Assembly (NCBI RefSeq): GCF_020524905.1
Contig: NZ_JAIVKI010000001.1
Location: forward strand, 434,001-498,000
Source of the DNA: Microbulbifer variabilis
GTDB lineage: Bacteria > Pseudomonadota > Gammaproteobacteria > Pseudomonadales > Cellvibrionaceae
Direction: 5' to 3'
DNA length: 64,000 bases
The notes beneath the pieces were generated by a model. It made no database searches, had not been told where the DNA came from, and saw nothing but the letters and a program-made list of their open reading frames with translations. Numbering within the stretch: the stretch's first letter is position 1; every line of letters begins with the position of its first letter. A program made the position numbers and the translations under genes. Below are positions 59,451 to 64,000 of this stretch, piece by piece.

Positions 59451-60040
59451 ATTCGCTCTTCCTGGAGATTGAGTTTTGCCCAGTTACTGGCTTGCAAGCG
59501 ATTCTTTACGCCGATTTTCCGAAAAATGTTATACATGTGATTTTTAACGGTGTGTTCGCTCAAATGTAGTTTGGTTGCGATTACGCTGTTGGGTTCTCCT
59601 GTGGTTAGCTGTCCAAGGATTTCCTGTTCTCTTCGAGTGAGGGGTAAGTAGTTTTGCATGCTATCTGAGTGGCTGCTTTCACAGCTGTGAATAGCAATAT
59701 TGAGTCGCTGTATCAGCTTTTCCTGGCTGATGTTGCTGTCACACAACAGGTAGAAACCATTTTGGCGGAGATTTTCTGAGATATGGTTTGGTAAGTCTGC
59801 GGGAAAATTAATGAGAATAGCTTTGGGGTGTCTAATTTTCTTTAAGTCGGAGATAAAATCCTTGGAGCAGCTGTTGATGCCAATCTGCCAGCAGTCGATA
59901 ATGATTGCCTCATAGTGTTGTAGATAGTGTCTCTGTTTTCCTATACAGGCTTTTTCCCATGGCAGGGGAATGGACTGAGAAAACAGTGAAAATAAAAGAT
60001 CGCCCTGAAGGCCGGAATTGCTAAAAAAAAGAACCGGCAT
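59447..60040 (-). CDS. csgD: LuxR-family curli master regulator CsgD
   Basis: The start is placed at ATG 60040 (MPVLFFSNSGLQGDLLFSL), which aligns with the usual CsgD N-terminus and gives 197 residues; a TTG at 60118 is in frame but less likely. The N-terminal receiver-like domain lacks the standard phosphorylation pattern. The C-terminal LuxR helix-turn-helix is clear (LTRREQEILGQLTTGEPNSVIATKLHLSEHTVKNHMYNIF). It activates curli subunit genes. It is encoded with csgEFG-csgB in one run rather than being divergent from csgBA as in E. coli. Confidence 0.9.
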   Translation of the reverse strand: MPVLFFSNSGLQGDLLFSLFSQSIPLPWEKACIGKQRHYLQHYEAIIIDCWQIGINSCSKDFISDLKKIRHPKAILINFPADLPNHISENLRQNGFYLLCDSNISQEKLIQRLNIAIHSCESSHSDSMQNYLPLTRREQEILGQLTTGEPNSVIATKLHLSEHTVKNHMYNIFRKIGVKNRLQASNWAKLNLQEERI

Positions 60041-60820
60041 ATACCTCGTACCTCTCCTTGAAACAGATGGATCACTTTCATTGCTGAGAGTTGAATCCGT
60101 TATCGACTCCTGTCGCAAAAGTTTTCTGGTTGATCTTCATGATCGCTATAAGCTATCGCTGCTAACGCAAAGTACCTCTTTGTTTTAGGGGAAATGACTC
60201 ACTTGCTGAGAATTTAGTTTGGAGTGTAGTTGTGGGTGTGAGTATGTCTGGGAAAAAAAGTGCCTTATTTTATTTTAAAAATGTACATTTTAGGGTGGTG
60301 TCGTCTAGCTGTTTTTTTTGTTGAATCAGCTGAGATTAAAATTATTTAATCGTTTGGTGTGCAAATTGCTGCCTGCCATTTTTATCACTGCTGTAGTTTT
60401 GGGCGTTGGGTTGACTGGGGATGGCGGAGTATTTTTAGTGGCTAGTACGTCTAACTTCTAGCTTGCGCGTTTTTTCAGAGGCTAACTTTGTGACGATATT
60501 TTGTCTCTCAGTTTTAATCTGTTTTCAAAAAGGATTTCTGTCAGAAAATGTGAGGGATGGGTTGAAAAGGGTAGTTGGGTGACACCGTGAAGCTGGTAAA
60601 GTCATCAGAATATTTATTATTTTGAGGTTGGTCTGTGTTGATGCCAATATTGAAGCTGGGGATGCTTCGAAATTTCTCTTGGAAAATTATCTTTACTTAC
60701 ACTTCAATTCCATAGAAGGGTGTCGTAATAAAACAACATAAAGTATGACATTTTGGGCGATTGTCGGCGACTCAGCTGTTAGGATGGCGTATCGCTCGGT
60801 CCATCAGGGAACGTAATGTC
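60041..60820. other. Intergenic region upstream of csgD
   Basis: About 780 bp between csgD and the divergent membrane-protein gene, AT-rich and without a plausible gene. A regulatory region of this size fits the heavy control usual for csgD, but no operator could be named with confidence. A T8 run at 60311-60318 and several A/T tracts suggest curved DNA. Confidence 0.5.
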
Positions 60821-62302
60821 ATGAATTACCCTTTAGAGGTTCTGCCGTTGTGGTTGTGGATAGGTTTGGCGGTTGTTGCATTATTCTTTGTTAGAAGGCC
60901 TACACACCGAACCATTTACTCGCTCGCAAGGTTATTTCACCGCTCTTTATTGTTTGCTGCTCATTCAGTGGGGCATGCGGGGCAAGGGTTGCGTGAGCGT
61001 AATCGGGAAGTACTACTTGCAACGGGCCGCGAAATGACCGAGCGGCAGATTGAGCGGGAATTCGAGCGAATAGAGGGCACCTTAAAGCGAGATTTGGCGC
61101 AATATCCTACATTACATCGCCATCTCTGTGAGCAGATGAAGCTTGTAGATGATGACTATGTGCGCAGTGCAGAAATTCCTCCAGAACCATCAAATTGGAC
61201 CAGAGCGATTCGTTCCGTAACGGAAATTCCCACTCCAGATGATACGGTTGTGGCGGATGTATTGGAGACCATTAATCAGTCAATGCGTAAGGCTGAAAGT
61301 AAAGCCCTGGAAGCTTATCGGGAGTCTATAAGGGAGCGCCATCAGCTATTGAAGCGGATGATGCCCGGTTGGCGCACAATGTTGAAAACTCTGGGGCGAA
61401 TTAACAAGAGTGTCGGATCTGTAATTCAGCGGAGCAAAGAGTTAGATGGGCATATGCTGCGTTACGAGGCAATCTTGCAGGAGAGTGATCGCAGTCTTCG
61501 TCTTCTATCCACCTCTTCATTCAATTGCTTCTTGATTTCCTCACTAGTGATGCTCGTGGTTGTGGCAGGATTTTGGCTAAATCATCAGTTAATCGCTCGA
61601 TCAGTGGTGGAGATTGTGGGTGATGCAGGTTTTCTGGGGGGGTACGCGACAGCTGATATAGCCGCCTTAATTCTGGTTTTTTTGCAAACGGTTGTTGGTA
61701 TTGTAATTATGGAGTCTTTGCGGATTACGCGTTTGTTTCCTTCTATTGCTTCACTGGCAGATTCTATGCGTAAGCGCTTGCTATGGTTCGCGTTATTTCT
61801 GTTACTGTGCTTTTCCTGTGCTGAGGCGGGGTTGTCGTTCTCAAGAGGCCTTTTATTGCAGGGCGATCAATTAATCGTAGGTATACCTGATATGGACTGG
61901 CCTGCCATTGTGGAGTCTAAGAGCTATCGGTCACTCGGACTGGTACAAATGCTGCTGGGATTTATTCTGTCTTTGGTCCTTGCCTTTACAGCTATACCAC
62001 TGGAGCAATTCGCAAATTCTGCACGTACAGTGTTTGGGAGCTTATTAGTGTTTCTCCTGAACTTATTAGCGACAGTCTTACGTCTTTTAGCGGCCACCTC
62101 ATTGCATTGTGGTGTTCTGTTCAACCGTATCTATGATCTCATCATATTCTTGCCTCTTTGGCTTCAGCGAGCCTATTGGCGAGCTCGTAGTACACCAAGG
62201 CCAGATACGGTGAAGGCGCCAAAAGATATGCGAATAAATGGATCTATCCGTGAGAAGGCAGATGAGAATGAGGTATCCGCTGGACAAACTGCTGGTGCCT
62301 GA
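60821..62302 (+). CDS. Polytopic membrane protein of unknown function with coiled-coil region
   Basis: ATG 60821 is preferred (MNYPLEVLPLWLWIGLAVVALFFV), giving 493 residues. One N-terminal membrane segment is followed by a long charged helical region (about 40-240: REMTERQIEREFERIEGTLK, MRKAESKALEAYRESIRERHQ). Then about five more membrane segments follow (around 250, 295, 335, 390 and 420), with a hydrophilic basic tail. No family is recognised. It is followed after 86 bp by the phosphodiesterase gene in the same direction. The layout suggests a cytoplasmic or periplasmic coiled-coil sensor or scaffold joined to a membrane domain. Confidence 0.75.
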   Translation: MNYPLEVLPLWLWIGLAVVALFFVRRPTHRTIYSLARLFHRSLLFAAHSVGHAGQGLRERNREVLLATGREMTERQIEREFERIEGTLKRDLAQYPTLHRHLCEQMKLVDDDYVRSAEIPPEPSNWTRAIRSVTEIPTPDDTVVADVLETINQSMRKAESKALEAYRESIRERHQLLKRMMPGWRTMLKTLGRINKSVGSVIQRSKELDGHMLRYEAILQESDRSLRLLSTSSFNCFLISSLVMLVVVAGFWLNHQLIARSVVEIVGDAGFLGGYATADIAALILVFLQTVVGIVIMESLRITRLFPSIASLADSMRKRLLWFALFLLLCFSCAEAGLSFSRGLLLQGDQLIVGIPDMDWPAIVESKSYRSLGLVQMLLGFILSLVLAFTAIPLEQFANSARTVFGSLLVFLLNLLATVLRLLAATSLHCGVLFNRIYDLIIFLPLWLQRAYWRARSTPRPDTVKAPKDMRINGSIREKADENEVSAGQTAGA

Positions 62303-62388
62303 ATGCTATATGGGATGAGTCTAGATTGACGACTGAAAAAATGGGTTTACGGTCGTTTCGTTTTATTAAGATTGGGTGACTGAAATAG

Positions 62389-63300
62389 ATGTGGATGCTT
62401 CTTTTATTCTGTGTTTTGTTGCTTGTTCTGTTCTTTTATGCTCGCTCTGGTGTCGCGCCAGAATCTGCACTAAAACTTCCCGCTCGCAAAGGACCTCTGG
62501 TCATTGCCCATGGCAATGACTGCGGCAATGGACTCTTTCCAGGAAATACCCAGGCATACTTGCAGTATATGGTGGAACAGGAAGTAGATGCCATTGAAAT
62601 AGATCTCTGGCTCACTGCCGATGGGCATTTGGTTTTGCGACACGATCCGAACCTGGAGGATTCAACGGATGGCAGTGGTTTTATTGAAGACTGCACTCTG
62701 GCACAGTTACGCAATTTAAATGCTGCCTATCTGTGGAGTCGGGATGGTGAGACTTATCCCTACCGAGATAAGCCCTTAAGAATAGTCACCCTGGAAGAAG
62801 CTTTACAGCTAGCAGGTTCGACCCCGTTAATTTTGGACATAAAAAGTGAGCAGCTACGGGCTGCCCATATATTGAATGATGTTTTGGAGCACAGTGGTAA
62901 GAAAAGTCAGGTTATTGTTTCCTCTTTTAACCAGAGGGTTATTCAAGAATTTCGGCGCTTGAGCCCAGATACCGCGACTGGTTCTACAAGTTGGGAGGCC
63001 GGCCTTTTATTTTTTGCCCAGCTGCTACGAGCGGAGAGGCTGCTGGCACCTCGGTACCAGACCATGCAACTATCCATGTATTTCTGGGGGTTGGATGTCG
63101 TCACCAGGGGTACTCTGCGGGCAGCGCATAAGCTCAACCTGCATCTATCTGTGTGGACAGTAAACGGGCGGGCGGATCTTCAACGCTATATCGCTCTGGG
63201 TGTGGATGGCATCGTTACTGACCGCCCGGATTTATTAATGGCCATGTTACCCGGTCGGGGATCAAAAAAAAGGCCTAAGTTACTCGAGCAGGCCTCCTGA
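62389..63300 (+). CDS. Glycerophosphodiester phosphodiesterase (GDPD) family protein
   Basis: This 303-residue protein has an N-terminal hydrophobic anchor (MLLLFCVLLLVLFFYA) and the GDPD TIM-barrel motifs: VIAHGNDCGNGLFPGNT (HGxxxxxPENT-like), VDAIEIDLWLTADGHLVLRHDP (the ExD..HD catalytic/metal block), LILDIKSE and VSSFNQRVIQEFRR. Near the end LSVWTVNGRADLQRYIALGVDGIVTDRPD is typical. It hydrolyses glycerophosphodiesters to glycerol-3-phosphate and alcohol. It is membrane-attached, probably facing the periplasm. The HRG signature of many members is HGN here. Confidence 0.93.
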   Translation: MWMLLLFCVLLLVLFFYARSGVAPESALKLPARKGPLVIAHGNDCGNGLFPGNTQAYLQYMVEQEVDAIEIDLWLTADGHLVLRHDPNLEDSTDGSGFIEDCTLAQLRNLNAAYLWSRDGETYPYRDKPLRIVTLEEALQLAGSTPLILDIKSEQLRAAHILNDVLEHSGKKSQVIVSSFNQRVIQEFRRLSPDTATGSTSWEAGLLFFAQLLRAERLLAPRYQTMQLSMYFWGLDVVTRGTLRAAHKLNLHLSVWTVNGRADLQRYIALGVDGIVTDRPDLLMAMLPGRGSKKRPKLLEQAS

Positions 63301-63350
63301 ATTGGGCGATATCAAAATAACAATACAACAACATTAATAGTGAAATCTTT

Positions 63351-64000
63351 ATGAAGCAGATAGCAGCTATCGCGGCGCTGATAGCGTCCCTAATAAGCGC
63401 GCCAGTATTGGCAGAAGATCGCTTTACCACGGTCGAAATCAGCAGTGAGCCAGTGGCAGGTAATGTTTATATGCTCCAGGGGGCTGGCGGCAATATCGCA
63501 GTGTTGGTCGGAGAGGATGGCACCTTTATGGTAGATGACCAGTATGCGCCACTTACTGCGAAAATACAGAAAGCGGTGGCGGGTCTGGCAGACCAGCCGC
63601 TGCGCTTTGTGATCAATACCCACTGGCATGGTGATCACACGGGTGGCAATGAAAACCTGGGTAAAAGCGGTGCGGTGATCGTCGCCCATGAGAATGTGCG
63701 CAAGCGTGTGGGCACCGAGCAGTTTATCGAAGCTTTTAAGCGTAAGGTTGAGCCCTCACCGCCGGTAGCACTGCCGGTAATCACCTTTACCGATGCCACT
63801 ACTTTTCACTGGAATGGCGATGAGGTTAAAGTGCAGCATGTCGGTCCGGCCCATACCGATGGTGACTCCATTGTGCATTTCACCAAAGCCGATGTGATTC
63901 ATATGGGCGATATCTATTTCAATGGCACTTATCCATTTATCGATTTGTCCTCCGGTGGCTCGGTGGATGGCGTGATTGAAGCTATGGATACTGCATTGGC
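63351..64000 (+). CDS. Exported metallo-beta-lactamase-fold hydrolase (3' truncated)
   Basis: ATG 63351 opens a frame running off the window. The signal peptide (KQIAAIAALIASLISAPVLA) is followed by the MBL fold: NTHWHGDHTGGNENLG (HxHxDH metal motif), GPAHTDGDSIVHF (third metal His) and VIHMGDIYFNG. This branch of periplasmic MBL hydrolases is close to subclass B-like and quinoprotein-relay proteins; the substrate is uncertain. It lies 50 bp behind the GDPD gene and may be co-transcribed with it. Confidence 0.93.
   Translation, partial: MKQIAAIAALIASLISAPVLAEDRFTTVEISSEPVAGNVYMLQGAGGNIAVLVGEDGTFMVDDQYAPLTAKIQKAVAGLADQPLRFVINTHWHGDHTGGNENLGKSGAVIVAHENVRKRVGTEQFIEAFKRKVEPSPPVALPVITFTDATTFHWNGDEVKVQHVGPAHTDGDSIVHFTKADVIHMGDIYFNGTYPFIDLSSGGSVDGVIEAMDTAL

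Overview
The window looks like a marine gammaproteobacterium of the Cellvibrionales/Microbulbifer type. The evidence is the core gene order ssrA, smpB, ratA-rnfH, bamE, fur, recN, grpE-dnaK-dnaJ, dapB, carA-carB, greA, a Fur without a C-terminal CxxC, and a CsgD-type curli operon. The genus is inferred, not proven. The core block (about 27.8-49.9 kb) has the richer base composition; the flanking accessory regions are AT-richer.

Region 1 (1-14.6 kb): the 3' end of a secreted beta-propeller protein, then a 3423-residue SpvB/TcdB/Rhs-type protein with a signal peptide. A small exported gene overlaps its stop codon and is a candidate immunity gene. After about 900 bp without genes come two unrecognised co-directional genes on the minus strand.

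Region 2 (14.6-27.8 kb): a stack of integrations at the 3' end of the tmRNA gene. Four copies or scars of the tmRNA end lie at 15.6, 18.95, 19.38 and 27.76 kb. The rightmost interval (19,371-27,774) is an intact integrative element with a P4-type integrase, integrase arm-type repeats at both ends, an AlpA-like regulator, small replication/regulation genes, a C4-like immunity RNA and unidentified cargo. A decayed relative (14.86-15.64 kb) keeps a broken copy of the 83-residue gene and of the RNA; the two RNA copies show compensatory base changes in a stem. Between scars sits a cargo of two cysteine-nucleophile dienelactone-hydrolase-like enzymes and a divergent LysR regulator.

Region 3 (27.75-49.97 kb): core genes. 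tmRNA and SmpB (trans-translation) are interleaved with two NSS transporters. Next come RatA/RnfH, BamE, Fur, an acyltransferase, RecN, the heat-shock chaperones with a near-perfect sigma-32 promoter, a Spy-like protein, DapB, a RimB-RimK-like fusion, a YfiR-like protein, CarAB and GreA.

Region 4 (49.98-60.1 kb): a large curli (functional amyloid) locus on the minus strand. csgD-csgE-csgF-csgG-csgB form a tight operon, followed by five different long curlin-repeat proteins of about 290-340 residues. These are roughly twice the usual CsgA length, and two of them are histidine-rich. Region 5 (60.8-64 kb): a polytopic membrane protein of unknown role, a glycerophosphodiester phosphodiesterase and the start of an exported metallo-beta-lactamase-fold hydrolase.
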